Origin: a virus
Strand: one strand, 5' to 3'
IMG/VR virus record: IMGVR_UViG_3300034062_002801
Coordinates: 1 to 42,012 of that record
DNA: 42,012 nt
Positions 23,201-31,131 of this stretch are shown here, one piece after another (position 1 is the stretch's first letter; each line of letters begins with the position of its first letter). The position numbers and the translations under genes were made by a program. The notes below the pieces were generated by a model. The model was not told the DNA's origin. It did no database searches and was given only the letters and a program-made list of their open reading frames with translations.

Positions 23201-24768
23201 TGCCAGGCCTGGGTGTCGGCGGCTTGCTGCAGCACGCGGTCGGCTTCCTGGCGCAGGAACTGCTCGGTGAGCTGGGCCTCGACGCGCGAGGGCGCGTTGG
23301 GGCGCATGCGGGCGTTGTCGTTGAGGATCTGCTCGAGCTCGGTGCCCGGCGCCACGGTGAGCACGTCGGCCATCGGCACAGCGACCGTGCTGTTGGCCTC
23401 GAGCGCGCCCGGGATCTGCTCGCGCACCGACTCGGGCAGCTGCGCCAGCAGGTTGGGTGCGAGCTGGTTCAGCACCTCGGCGTCGACGTAAACCTCTTTC
23501 TTGGCGCCGTCGTTGGCGTCGACCACGCGCTGCACGTGGGCGCGGAACTGCTCGGGGCTGCGCTGGCGCAGCATCGAGGTCGCGGCCAGTTGCATCTGCT
23601 GCTGCAGCAGGTCCTGGTCGAACTGCAGGCTGCGATCGCTCGCGGCCTCGATGACCTTGTTGATGCCCTTGATCGTGGAGGTCTGCACGCCCACGCCGAC
23701 CAAGGTGGCGATGAACGTCTGGTAGGCGGCCTCTGGGCGCTCCTGAATAAACTCGGCCAGGGTCTTGTCCGGGTTCAGGTTCATCCACTCGTTGAAGTCT
23801 TGCGTCAGCGTGGTGAGCTGCTCGGTCCAGCCCTCGCTCAAAGTTTGGCGGCCGAGCAGTTTTAGCAAACCGGTATTGGCGGCCAGATCCCCGAACAGCT
23901 TGGCGGCGGGGATGCGCTCAAACACGTACTCAAACGTGCCCTGCGGAATCGCGTAGACGGCCGCCTGCAGCTGGTTGCGGCCTTGGTCGCGTGCCTCGTT
24001 GAACGCGGCCGAGCCCACGCCCGCCGAGAGGATGCCGGCCACGGTTGATGCGGCTTGATTGGCGGTGGCGTAGAGCCCGCGGTAGAGGCCCACCGGCAAG
24101 ACCGCAAGGCTGGTGCCGGCCGACTGCAAGCCTGAGCGCACGGCCTGGCCGGTGCTCGACTCAGCCTGGAACCCGTACTCGTCCATCACGCCCTGCAAGC
24201 GCTTGGCGGTGCCGCGCGCGGCCTGCGCCCCGCTCTGCCAGCCGATCAGGTCGTTGACGGTGCCGGCAACGTCGAAAGCCATCTTGCCCACGCCCACCGT
24301 GCCGCCGAGCGCCACGGACTTGGCGGCGCCGGCGAGATCGCTCGGCAGACCGCCTTTGCCGTCGGCGCCCATGACGTAGCGCACGCCGCGGCCGACCGAG
24401 CGCTCGAGGTTCTTGAGCGTGTCGAGGTCGTCGATCGAAGTGGTCGTGAACGTCGGGTCGACCAGCTGCCGGTAGAGCACCGGCGACTCTTGCGCCAGCT
24501 GGATCAGGTCAATGGCACGGGCGCGCTCTTTGAGGCGCAGCGCCTCGAGGTTGCGCTCGACCACCGGCAGCGGCACGCCCGAGGTTTGCGACAGGCGCAG
24601 TCGCTCGGCAGCGATGTCCGGGTCGCCCTGCAGCGCCGACTCGATGACGGTGCGGGCGCGGTTTTGTTGCAGGTTCTGCTGCTCACGCGCCAGCGGCAAA
24701 TAGGGGTTGTCCTGAACGTCGGGCGATTGCGGTGCGCGCTCCTGCGCCAGACGCAAGTAGTCGGTCAT
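17209..24768 (-). CDS. Giant polyvalent internal virion protein
   Basis: 2519 aa, 18% of the genome. Residues 1-580 are largely helical with a Gly/Ala-rich part near 220-290. Residues about 590-725 look like a GNAT-type acyltransferase fold (VRGTGRGRQAVEALKRYA), encoded by a stretch with distinctly lower GC. Residues 765-1155 form a helical module like those in large polyvalent proteins. Residues 1250-1345 hold a zincin metallopeptidase site, LHESGHFFLEV (H1257, E1258, H1261). Long helical regions follow, and near the C-terminus is a hydrophobic segment (ILYVALAGLLVPIWVAEAIA). By position after the core proteins it is probably ejected with the DNA, like T7 gp16. Start overlaps the next gene upstream by 4 nt. 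Confidence 0.8.
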   Translation of the reverse strand: MTDYLRLAQERAPQSPDVQDNPYLPLAREQQNLQQNRARTVIESALQGDPDIAAERLRLSQTSGVPLPVVERNLEALRLKERARAIDLIQLAQESPVLYRQLVDPTFTTTSIDDLDTLKNLERSVGRGVRYVMGADGKGGLPSDLAGAAKSVALGGTVGVGKMAFDVAGTVNDLIGWQSGAQAARGTAKRLQGVMDEYGFQAESSTGQAVRSGLQSAGTSLAVLPVGLYRGLYATANQAASTVAGILSAGVGSAAFNEARDQGRNQLQAAVYAIPQGTFEYVFERIPAAKLFGDLAANTGLLKLLGRQTLSEGWTEQLTTLTQDFNEWMNLNPDKTLAEFIQERPEAAYQTFIATLVGVGVQTSTIKGINKVIEAASDRSLQFDQDLLQQQMQLAATSMLRQRSPEQFRAHVQRVVDANDGAKKEVYVDAEVLNQLAPNLLAQLPESVREQIPGALEANSTVAVPMADVLTVAPGTELEQILNDNARMRPNAPSRVEAQLTEQFLRQEADRVLQQAADTQAWQQSSEQVKTAILEQLSTTGRFTPDVNDAYATLQANFFSTMAARVGLTPQELFQRYSLKVAAKGPGGQVLNAGSMTDQVASITGATVSDISQDDAFGTGTSFTLEFTDSKVQMSVRDDPDGIYVINVYAKDPTDLTKPVRGTGRGRQAVEALKRYADATGKPLSIVGVTEGGDNFWKNIDWLQPSQVSLQMGDRLVQGERTYTYTPTNDANALEQRGVQEKGKTVPAEVDATANVESAFEFAATQSFPTNRDFKLSLQARVVAAAKAAKVKLDEFTQGTEQYLVRIALADGLTALRTNANAVGWYNEKVTKALRLVSLIHPEIATDPQAKFAFVWAMAVTSNGLKVDKNFELAEKVYQGYKTTGQMPTDVGIGTAAEAINRSLGLYNTLIEKHGFEVVEKFMTTLQPAGEVEKFTGNKVTGENKTTLVYGAAALGPKIGNGFFMNLYGRFEQLTMDRWLMRTWGRWTGTLVEANPEQVKAKRTLLKGLIQALTPADKKAFEAIIKRKLTVGDVDAVGQAIWKASQKPANRKAMAVIGVADETLQARFTELLGEPKKGQERVSVGDELRKAGNALTKYLDGQKEAPSGPPERGNIRKVFAQVLGELQKTYPALTMSDLQALLWYPEKRLYDAAKTSDEATDGYEDDEAPDYANAAAKLARSQGIPDADIAAASAAVDAELQAAVGAAGVQRGERGPGDRTGSAGPEGVLEQGPRGTFSPEQLLVTLNENADLSTFLHESGHFFLEVLADLASQANTPQQIKDDMAATLKWFGVPDLATWNNYTLDQKRPYHERWAESFEQYLFEGKAPSPELQPLFRRFRSWLVNVYKSLTEFMRARNLKVNDEVRQVFGRLMATDEQIAQAEEAAGMLPDFEATNEAIEALQARSLRDLKWVVRARGKTLKELEKQAKTLRKEVEAEVRAEVEQQPVYRAMSWLKKGETTDPATGDLIKAEKGFRLSTEALAEMYPETMLGRPDLTRLRGMTGKEGLHPDMVADMFGYETGDQLVRAILDAESIASVVEGITDQRMLERHGDLATPEAREAAANEAVHNEARARALATELKSQAEMMNQRQDTGRTDVRGRPITVNTVVEAAKQFALNLAARRRLKDLKNAAWQHRAAEARAGKRWQQLTSEGKSEEAVQAKRDQLLNNYAAKALQDAQVEVRKILEFFKRVTRGNDEKTVERGRDPDVVNAMRAILAAYDVAPRLEKSAIAYMETVSRNDPAMYAALKPSVDTAMLNAKPLPEMTMEELRGLADELRAMWVLAKRSRQMEVDGNLMDIEDAADELMARMDTIGIPAEIPGERGAITDREERGLKLQFAKSILSRVEQWAERLDGAFGGPFLRLVFQPVKDAADRYRTDRVAYRKKFTEMLQAIAPQLPPGPIEAPELGYTFGNARDSGTAELLHAILHTGNDSNKRKLLLGRGWASENADGTLDTGRWDAFITRMIGEGKINQAHYDFAQGVWDLLEEMKPLAQETHRKVFGRYFAEVTANEVVTPFGTYRGGYVPAQTDSRLVKDAKLRELAEGENESMAYAFPAAPSGFTKARVEYNQPLLLDLRALGQHMDKVLLFSHLQGAVTDVRRLLTNKRVSYALDRIDPGAYEGMLIPWLNRAAKQVVETPVVGDRKLSRFLSAARSRAGMALMFANLSNTFQQITGFSLAGVKVKPGLMMSATAQFIADPKAMKTEVAEASPYMKDRMLNEVGAMNDAIEEILVNPTLLQRGQAWTNRHAYFMQAAVDNTMSPIIWTAAYNQAIEQGQDVKEAVRFADGVIRQTQGSTLPEDISRFESGPGYARLFTQFVSYFNMMANTNATAVKQIAGEMGIKKGAGKILYVALAGLLVPIWVAEAIAQAFKGGPEDEDKDGWIDDWLLAVFGLGTLKGLAAQIPLVGQAAQLVVNRFNDNPADDKFSLSPAVSLIESTVSAPSSVYKAIVDDGNVQKAVRDVSAAATMITGLPIYGLQRPIGYLAGIAGGDIEPTSPVDLARGVITGTASPESKQR

Positions 24769-26843
24769 TTAGCGGTGCCTTTCGCGGCGGCGTTGGGGCT
24801 GAACGTGACGCGGTCTTTGCTGGCGCGATCGATGATTGCTTCGATCTGCGCGTCGGTCAGACCCAGGGTTTTGAGGTCGCTGGAAATATCACGCACGCCA
24901 ACTTCCAGTTGCTCTTTGAGGGCGGTGGGCAGTCGCGTGTCGTTCAAGAGCCGCTTGACCACGTTCTCGAGCTGTCGTGTGAGCGTCGGAACATCTGCCG
25001 GCTGCGCGGGCGCTGGCGCCGCGGCGGGCCGGGTCTGAACCGTGCTTTCCGCGGCTTCGCGCATGATTCGCTGCCGGTCGTTTTCGAGATCGGTTCGCGC
25101 CGCGGGCGCCGGGGCAGGCGCCGGTGCGCGCGCGGCCGGGGCGGGTGCCCTTGCAGGCGCTGGTGCGGCTGCGGGTGCCGGCGCTGCTGCCGGCGCAGGG
25201 GCAGCGGCCGGCGCCGGTGCAGACGGCCGATTGCGCTGGGCAGACAAGTACATCTCGACCACGGACTGCTCGGTGGGCACCTGGCCGGTGGCCTGCAGCG
25301 CCTGGATGATCTGGCGGCGATCGGTGGCCGGCACCGAGGACACCTTGTAGTTCTTGCCGTTGACGCGCACGTAGGCGTTGCGCATCTCGTCGGGCGTGAC
25401 CAGGGCCGTGGGCTTTTGCGGGTCGGTGCCCCACTCGTCGACGTACACCTTGTCCATCACCACGCGGTCGACGATCGCCTGCTTCTCGTCGGCGGTCAGA
25501 TCCTTGCCGCCCTTGTTGGCCGAGGCCAGGCGTACCTGGCGGTCGATCTCGAGCGTCAGTCGCGACGCGGCGTCCGGGTCTTTTTTCTTGTCGATGCCCA
25601 GGCCGACCAGCGCGTTGTTGATGCGCGCCTCGTCGGTCAGCATGCTGTCTTGCTTGACGCTGCCGGGCTTGGCCGCGGCGCCCTGGATGTCGAGCAGCGA
25701 CTCCATCTGCGCCGGCGCGATCCGTTCGGTGTAAGCGCGCAGGTCGACCTTTTCCCCGCGGGCGAGTTTTTCGCGCACGTCGATGTAGGTGCGCATGTCG
25801 GTCTTGACCGGAGTGCCGGCGGCCAGGCGCTCGGAGCGGGTGCGCTGCGACTCTTGCAGCTGGGCGCGCTCGCGCCCCGACATTTGCGAGAGCACCGCCT
25901 CGGGGATCTTTTGCCCCTGGGCAAACAGTTGCCAGGCCTGGTCGGAGGCGCGGGCCTCGACCTCTTGCTCGGCCTGCTTGACCAGGGCGTGGTTGTTGCG
26001 GATCTGGTTGAGCGCCTTCTCGCGGCGCTGCGGGTCGGTGATTTTGGCGGCGTCGGCCAGCTGCTCGGCGAGCGGCTTGGTCGCCACGCTTGCAGCGAAC
26101 TGGGTCGCGAACTGGTTGTCGAGCTCGCCTTTTAGCACCTGCTCAACGCGCGCCTGGTTCTGGAACCCGACCTCGGCCTTGTTGGCGTCGTAGTAGGTTT
26201 GCGCGGCCTGGGCGTTGACCTCGGCGAGCTTGGTGATTTGCGCCAGGTGCATGGCGGACAGGTTCTTGCCGGCCTCGGCCTGCACCTGCTCGGTGGTCCA
26301 GCCCTTGCGCGCGCCGAGCACGGCGGCCTTCTCGCGGATCTGCTGCGCGGTGCTCGCGACGTTGCCCGAGGTGACCCCGAACTGGATCGTGGTGTTGACG
26401 TCGGCGGCGTAGGTCTCGTCGGCGTGGCGCTCTTTCTCGGCGTTGACGAACGTGCCCACCGAGTTGATGGCCTGCAGCTGCTTAGAGCTCAGGCTCCTTG
26501 AGGCCAGCGCCTTGGCGCGCGGGTCCAGGTCCTTGCCGTAGGTTTCGGCGGCGGTTTTCCACCACTCGTCGGCCGCCGCAGTGTAGCCGTCGACGTTCTG
26601 GCCGCGGTACTTTTGCCGAGCCTGGCCGTCCCACTTCAGCCACTCGCTGGTAATTTTGGCTTCAGCGTCGAACGCCTTGGCCTGCGCATCGCGCAGGTCG
26701 ATGCGGTCGGCGGCCTCGGCCACTTGCATGAGGCCCTGCCCCAGCGCACGCGCGCCCGAGCTGACGTCGGGCGTGTTTTGAAAGGCGGGCTGCAGCGGTT
26801 GCGTGCGGACCTGGCGGTCGCCGTAAACAGGAACCTGGGGCAT
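24765..26843 (-). CDS. Internal virion core protein with Ala-Pro hinge
   Basis: 692 aa, mostly alpha-helical with heptad-like charged stretches. It starts MPQVPVYGDRQVRTQPLQPA, which is typical of phage core or ejection proteins. A nearly pure Ala/Pro tract of about 45 residues (about 539-587) separates the main body from a helical C-terminal part (LTRQLENVVKRLLNDTRLP). In T7 order it stands where gp15 does. Function is inferred from order and composition. Confidence 0.75.
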   Translation of the reverse strand: MPQVPVYGDRQVRTQPLQPAFQNTPDVSSGARALGQGLMQVAEAADRIDLRDAQAKAFDAEAKITSEWLKWDGQARQKYRGQNVDGYTAAADEWWKTAAETYGKDLDPRAKALASRSLSSKQLQAINSVGTFVNAEKERHADETYAADVNTTIQFGVTSGNVASTAQQIREKAAVLGARKGWTTEQVQAEAGKNLSAMHLAQITKLAEVNAQAAQTYYDANKAEVGFQNQARVEQVLKGELDNQFATQFAASVATKPLAEQLADAAKITDPQRREKALNQIRNNHALVKQAEQEVEARASDQAWQLFAQGQKIPEAVLSQMSGRERAQLQESQRTRSERLAAGTPVKTDMRTYIDVREKLARGEKVDLRAYTERIAPAQMESLLDIQGAAAKPGSVKQDSMLTDEARINNALVGLGIDKKKDPDAASRLTLEIDRQVRLASANKGGKDLTADEKQAIVDRVVMDKVYVDEWGTDPQKPTALVTPDEMRNAYVRVNGKNYKVSSVPATDRRQIIQALQATGQVPTEQSVVEMYLSAQRNRPSAPAPAAAPAPAAAPAPAAAPAPARAPAPAARAPAPAPAPAARTDLENDRQRIMREAAESTVQTRPAAAPAPAQPADVPTLTRQLENVVKRLLNDTRLPTALKEQLEVGVRDISSDLKTLGLTDAQIEAIIDRASKDRVTFSPNAAAKGTAK

Positions 26844-26846
26844 GGC

Positions 26847-27485
26847 TCAGGGTCCTTTCCGGGTGTAGGTGTACCACTTGTCGGCCACCTGACCGCCGCC
26901 GGCCAGCAGCGACCCCGCTGCGCCGTACATGGAGTTCAGGCTGTCGGCACGACCCTGCGCCAGCATGTTCTGGCCGCGGGCGCGCAGGTTGTAGGCCTCG
27001 CGCCGGGCGTTGTCGCGCGTGGTGGCGACGTCCGACTGCGTGAAAAAGTCGGTCTGGTCTTGCAGGTCGGCGGCCGTGCCGTAGGTCAGATCCAAGCCTT
27101 TGCTGGCCAGGTTCACGCGCTGGGCGGACTTGAGTGCCGCGCCCTTGCGCTGCACCGCCAGGGCGTCTTGCTCACCGCGACGGATGGCGTCGTCGGCCGC
27201 CATCTCGGCCATCTGCGCGTTGTTGCGCGCGACCTGTTTGGCGGCGTCGGCCTGGTTCATCGCGCTGATGGTGCTGATGCCAGTGCCCGCCGCGGAAAGC
27301 CCGAGGGCGATCATTTGCGCGGTGGTCATGCCGGCGGCGGCAGTGCCGGCGGCAGCGGCCGCAGTACCGGCTGCAGCAGCGGTGCCCGCAGCGGCCGCGG
27401 TGCCTGCAGCAGCCGCGGTGCCTGCAGCGGCGCCACTGCCGGCAAGCCAGGTGCCGATGGCGGCAATGGTGGTCGGCTCACACAT
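26847..27485 (-). CDS. Small internal core protein, gp14-like position
   Basis: 212 aa. After MCEPTTIAAIGTWLAGSG comes a tandem (GTAAAA) stretch to about residue 52, then a membrane-friendly helix (MIALGLSAAGTGISTISAMN). Next is a long Ala/Gln/Arg-rich helix (DAAKQVARNNAQMAEMAADD). This matches T7 gp14-type core proteins, which insert in the outer membrane at ejection. The assignment rests on layout and composition. Confidence 0.7.
   Translation of the reverse strand: MCEPTTIAAIGTWLAGSGAAAGTAAAAGTAAAAGTAAAAGTAAAAAGTAAAGMTTAQMIALGLSAAGTGISTISAMNQADAAKQVARNNAQMAEMAADDAIRRGEQDALAVQRKGAALKSAQRVNLASKGLDLTYGTAADLQDQTDFFTQSDVATTRDNARREAYNLRARGQNMLAQGRADSLNSMYGAAGSLLAGGGQVADKWYTYTRKGP
27341..27437. 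repeat. 18-bp tandem repeats coding GTAAAA
   Basis: About five 18-bp units of form GCGGTGCCNGCAGCNGCN on the plus strand (the gene reads the complement) encode a six-residue repeat in the core protein. Units differ mainly at synonymous positions. Confidence 0.7.
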
Positions 27486-27487
27486 GG

Positions 27488-27949
27488 TTAGGCTCGCAGT
27501 TCAAACGGGTGGAAAGGCTCACCGAGCGCGCCGTAGGGCACGGCTTCATGCAGCGTGAACCCCAGACGGCGCAGCCAGCGCACGCTGGTGGTGTTCTTCG
27601 CGTGCACAAAATTCACCAGGTGCGGGAACGCCTTTAGCATTCGGGCAATGTACTCGGGGGTGCTGCGGACAAGGACACGCTGGTGTCGGTCGAGCACCGG
27701 CGTGCCGAGCATCCAGGGTGAGCCGATGCCGGTCAGCACGTTGACCGGGGCCACGCCCAGGATCGCGGCAAGCTCCCCGTCGACCCACCCGCTCCAGCAC
27801 AGCACCGAGCGGCGCACGCTCGCCTCAATGCCGGCGGCGATGTCGTCCCGACCGTAGGCCTGGCACTCGGCCTGGTCGGCGGCGCGGAGGTTGGCGATCA
27901 GCAGCGCGGCGTCGCCCGATGCGGTGGGTCGGATCGAGACCTCAGCCAC
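27488..27949 (-). CDS. T7 gp13-like (DUF2833) protein
   Basis: 153 aa with a GNAT-like layout as in T7 gp13/DUF2833: MAEVSIRPTASGDAALLIAN, GELAAILGVAPVN, then ATPEYIARMLKAF-like RSTPEYIARMLKAFPHLVNF and NTTSVRWLRRLGFTL. gp13 is needed for T7 virion morphogenesis. It lies between the nozzle and core proteins, as in T7-type order, and overlaps the nozzle gene by 8 nt. Confidence 0.75.
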   Translation of the reverse strand: MAEVSIRPTASGDAALLIANLRAADQAECQAYGRDDIAAGIEASVRRSVLCWSGWVDGELAAILGVAPVNVLTGIGSPWMLGTPVLDRHQRVLVRSTPEYIARMLKAFPHLVNFVHAKNTTSVRWLRRLGFTLHEAVPYGALGEPFHPFELRA

Positions 27950-30389
27950 CGCTCTGGATCTCGAGCGTCATCGAGAGCACGGTGAGCGGCAGCGGCAAAT
28001 CTTGCCGCACGCAGATCGCGGCGTCCTGGTTCCAGCTCGGGTCGATCGAGAGTGTGAGCTCGCCGTCGCGCAGCGCGGGCGGTGAGCCGTAGGGGTCGGA
28101 GATGGCGCGCGCCGGGTACTCGCGCAGGCGATCAAACGCGGGCCCGGCCTTGATCACGCTCGACTGCGACACGCGCAGGTGCACCTTGTTGACGTTCTTG
28201 ACCGTGCCCTGCCCCGCCGCCTGGGCGCCTTCCATTGCGAGCGGCAGCGTGCGCAGATCCGCCGTGATCGGCAGCCCGATGTGCACCAGGCTTGCGGCCG
28301 TGCCGAGCACGACCTGGCCGCCGGTCACGACCTGGCGCGCCTCGACCGCGCCGTCGGCCAGGATGTCGACGGTCTTGCCCTCGAGGTGCGTGAGCCCACT
28401 GATTGTGGTGGCCGGGGCGCCCGAGTAGGTGAGCCCGGAGTCGACAAAAAACGCATCGTCCTGGTTGGTGAACAAGCGCGAGCGCAGACGCTCGATGTAG
28501 CGCAGTTGGCTGGCGCCGATCGTGCGGCGCACCACGGCGTAGAGCACGTCCTCGTTGTTCTCGGGGACCACGCACACCGACTCGAACGTGCCCTGGGTGT
28601 CGTGCGCGTGCCAGCCGTAGACCTGCTGGTCGGGCACGTAGGTCAAGCCGAGCAGCACGCCGTCGTCGCGCACGGCCCACAGGATCGAGTCGGGCGCGCG
28701 GCTGTAGGCCAGCTCATCAACCGTAAACCCGTTGAACCGGTGCGTCGCCATGATCGAGGCGTCGACCGTGCGGTAGCTGTTGGCCTCCCAGCTGTAGGAG
28801 AGCTCACGCACGCGCGAGCCCTGGGCTTGTACGTACAGGATCGAGCCCGTCGTGACCACCGGCTGCACGTTGGCGGCGCCGGCGTAGCCCTGCGGCTTGA
28901 TCGTGACCGAGGTGGGCGTGATGGCCGGGGCGTTGTCGGAGTAGATGCGGAACTCTCCGCCGGCGGTGAACGCGATCAGGTCCGAGAGCGCCACCAGGTG
29001 GCGGATCTGGTTGTACTGGCTCGAAGCAATGCGCAGCTCCATGGCGTCGGCCTCGCGCGAGGGGATCGAGCTCGTCAGGTTCGACTCGGTGCCGGTGCGC
29101 GTGGCCCACAGCACCTGGGGCTTGGTGTTGGTGCCGGCAAACCAGCGGCGCTGCTCGTGGTAGGTGGTGGCGGCCGGGTAGTCGTTGGTGCCGGCGTTCA
29201 GCGCGATGATGTCCTCGGGCGGGGAGGCGCTGGTGTCGGGCAGCACGTTGTCGTCGATGATCGAGAGCTCGGGGATCGAGGCGGTGCCGACCACCGCGTT
29301 GTCGGTCGAGTCGGTGACCGACTCGTAGGTGAATGTGCTGGCGCCGGTGACGGTGATGACCCAGGCGCCGTTCAGGCTCGCGACGCCGGTCGCCTCGATC
29401 AACACCAGGTCGTTGTTGGAGAACCCGTGCGCGCTCGAGGTCGTGACGGTCACGGTCTTGTCGCCGGCGCCCGGGCGGTCGATGGTGCTGATCGTCTTGG
29501 TGACGACGCCGGTGTTGGGTCGGGCCTGGCCGATGTAGCCGTAGATGCCGCCGCGGAGCTTGTAGGCGTTGTAGCGCGTCGCCCCGCCCACGGCCGACCA
29601 GGTGATGGTGTTGTAGTTGCCGGCGAGCGTGAGGTTGTTGGAGACGGCCTTGGGGGTCGAGGGCAGCGACTCGGTGACCCCGTCGGCGCCCACGGTGGTG
29701 ACCACGTACTTTTGCGTGGTCAGGTTCTGGTTTTGCGCGACGGTCGCGGTGACCGTGATCGTGGGCGCGTTGGTGGGTGCGGCAAAGGACAGCGTCGACA
29801 GCGTCCAGGTGGTGGCGCCCAAGCGCTTCAACTCGCGCGTGGCGTAGCTCGGGTGCGTGATCGTGATCACGTCCGCCGACTGCGTGTAGTGCAGGTCGAA
29901 AAGGTCGGCGCCGCTGAAGGGGCTGGGGATCTGGTACTCGCCGCTCGCCGGCAGCGCGTACCAGCGGCCCGCAGCGAGATCCGTCGCGAAGGTGCCCGAG
30001 GTGTGCGCGGCGGTGCAGTAATACTTGGTGCCCGCCTGCAGCACCAGGGCGCCGATCGCGTAGACCGTGGCCGTGACCCAGGCGGCGGGCGTGGGCGAGA
30101 GCAAGGTGGCGCCGTTGATGTGAAAGCGGATGTATTGGTGCCCGAACTCGAGCACCGCGGTCTGGCTGGCGCTGAAGGTGAACGGGATCAGGCGCACACG
30201 CTGCGCCGAGTTGCCGGCGGCGCGAATGAACTCGAACCCCGGCCGGCGCGTGGCCGGGCCGTGAGGGAGCGTCACGAAGTTGCGCGCCAGGGCGAGGCCC
30301 GTCTGGTACTTGGTCAGGTCCAGGCGCCCGGCAAGCTCGGGCGTGATCTCACCGCCGGCAAACGATCGCAGCAGGAACTTCGTGCTCAT
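27942..30389 (-). CDS. Tail tubular protein B (nozzle), gp12-like
   Basis: 815 aa, beta-rich. It begins STKFLLRSFAGGEITPELA and LTKYQTGLALARNFVTLP, a signature of T7 gp12-like nozzle proteins in podoviruses. Several fibronectin-like stretches follow in the middle (residues about 210-380). It forms the end of the short tail and overlaps the gp11-like gene by 4 nt. Confidence 0.85.
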   Translation of the reverse strand: MSTKFLLRSFAGGEITPELAGRLDLTKYQTGLALARNFVTLPHGPATRRPGFEFIRAAGNSAQRVRLIPFTFSASQTAVLEFGHQYIRFHINGATLLSPTPAAWVTATVYAIGALVLQAGTKYYCTAAHTSGTFATDLAAGRWYALPASGEYQIPSPFSGADLFDLHYTQSADVITITHPSYATRELKRLGATTWTLSTLSFAAPTNAPTITVTATVAQNQNLTTQKYVVTTVGADGVTESLPSTPKAVSNNLTLAGNYNTITWSAVGGATRYNAYKLRGGIYGYIGQARPNTGVVTKTISTIDRPGAGDKTVTVTTSSAHGFSNNDLVLIEATGVASLNGAWVITVTGASTFTYESVTDSTDNAVVGTASIPELSIIDDNVLPDTSASPPEDIIALNAGTNDYPAATTYHEQRRWFAGTNTKPQVLWATRTGTESNLTSSIPSREADAMELRIASSQYNQIRHLVALSDLIAFTAGGEFRIYSDNAPAITPTSVTIKPQGYAGAANVQPVVTTGSILYVQAQGSRVRELSYSWEANSYRTVDASIMATHRFNGFTVDELAYSRAPDSILWAVRDDGVLLGLTYVPDQQVYGWHAHDTQGTFESVCVVPENNEDVLYAVVRRTIGASQLRYIERLRSRLFTNQDDAFFVDSGLTYSGAPATTISGLTHLEGKTVDILADGAVEARQVVTGGQVVLGTAASLVHIGLPITADLRTLPLAMEGAQAAGQGTVKNVNKVHLRVSQSSVIKAGPAFDRLREYPARAISDPYGSPPALRDGELTLSIDPSWNQDAAICVRQDLPLPLTVLSMTLEIQSGG

Positions 30390-31021
30390 GCGCGCACCGA
30401 CAAGATGGTGGACTGCGGCAGGTTGTCGGCGCTCGAGGCGTTGGCGCTGGCGGTCGCCGACACGTCCGCCAGGCTCATGGCGCGTTGGCGCATGGCATCA
30501 CCGACGCGAATGCCCTCGTTGCCTTTGATGATGGGGCCGGCGAGATACGAGCTCAGCAAATAGGAGAACGAGCTCGTGAACGAGGCCGGGAACTTGGTCG
30601 AGTCGGTCACGTCTTGCACGTAGACCAGCACCGCGTCGGGCTCGTTGGTCAGGATCACCTGGCCCTCGATGTCAAAGGGCGCGCTGTCGCGGTCGTCGGT
30701 GTGGGGCTCGACCACCAGGTCCTGCGTAAACACCGTGATCGCGATCGAGGGCCGCAGGATGCGCAGCGCGCGCAGGCAGTTGGAGGGCTTCACGTAGGCG
30801 TAGGCCCAGATGGTGCTTGGGTTGGTGGTTTGCGCGAGCGTGGCGCGCTTGAGCGAGAAGGCCCAGTTGCCGGGCTCGAGCATCTCGGTGCGCGCAACGT
30901 CGTAGAACGTCGCGCAGTGGCCGGCCTCGACCGAGCCGTCGGGCGGACTGATCGAGGCGACGCGCGCCTCCGAACCGATGTGGCTCAGGGCCATGTTGCA
31001 GATTTGGACGTCAGAGGCCAT
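30386..31021 (-). CDS. Tail tubular protein A (adaptor), gp11-like
   Basis: 211 aa, starting MASDVQICNMALSHIGSEAR, with GHCATFYDVARTEMLEPGNW and FSLKRATLAQ. This is the usual pattern of gp11-like adaptor proteins that join portal and nozzle. GGAG precedes the ATG. It has its own late promoter (31042-31072) behind a terminator, so it begins a separate tail transcript. Confidence 0.88.
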   Translation of the reverse strand: MASDVQICNMALSHIGSEARVASISPPDGSVEAGHCATFYDVARTEMLEPGNWAFSLKRATLAQTTNPSTIWAYAYVKPSNCLRALRILRPSIAITVFTQDLVVEPHTDDRDSAPFDIEGQVILTNEPDAVLVYVQDVTDSTKFPASFTSSFSYLLSSYLAGPIIKGNEGIRVGDAMRQRAMSLADVSATASANASSADNLPQSTILSVRA

Positions 31022-31041
31022 TCGATTCTCCAGATGCCGGC

Positions 31042-31072
31042 AGTGTAGGTGGCACGTTTGCGACCACGGACA
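31042..31072 (-). promoter_or_regulatory. Late promoter of the tail unit
   Basis: On the minus strand, TGTCCGTG (31072 to 31065), 17-nt spacer, TACACT (31047 to 31042). Predicted start near 31035, a 14-nt leader with GGAG. The terminator at 31079-31106 ends 6 bp upstream. Confidence 0.75.
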
Positions 31073-31078
31073 CGCAAC

Positions 31079-31106
31079 AAAAAGGGCACCCGTTGTGCGG
31101 GTGCCC
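31079..31106 (-). terminator. Leftward terminator after the head genes
   Basis: On the minus strand GGGCACCCG (31106 to 31098), 5-nt loop, CGGGTGCCC (31092 to 31084), then TTTTT (31083 to 31079). A 9-bp perfect stem. Confidence 0.92.
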
Positions 31107-31131
31107 TTCCGGTGCTATCAGCGACCGCCGA

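Noticed and set aside
28179-30563. Long plus-strand ORF of 794 aa opposite the nozzle gene
   Set aside because: Arg/Gly/Val-rich shadow of the nozzle and adaptor genes with no recognisable domain. The same holds for plus-strand ORFs at 17656-19014, 19861-21084, 24732-26135 and 36696-38255.
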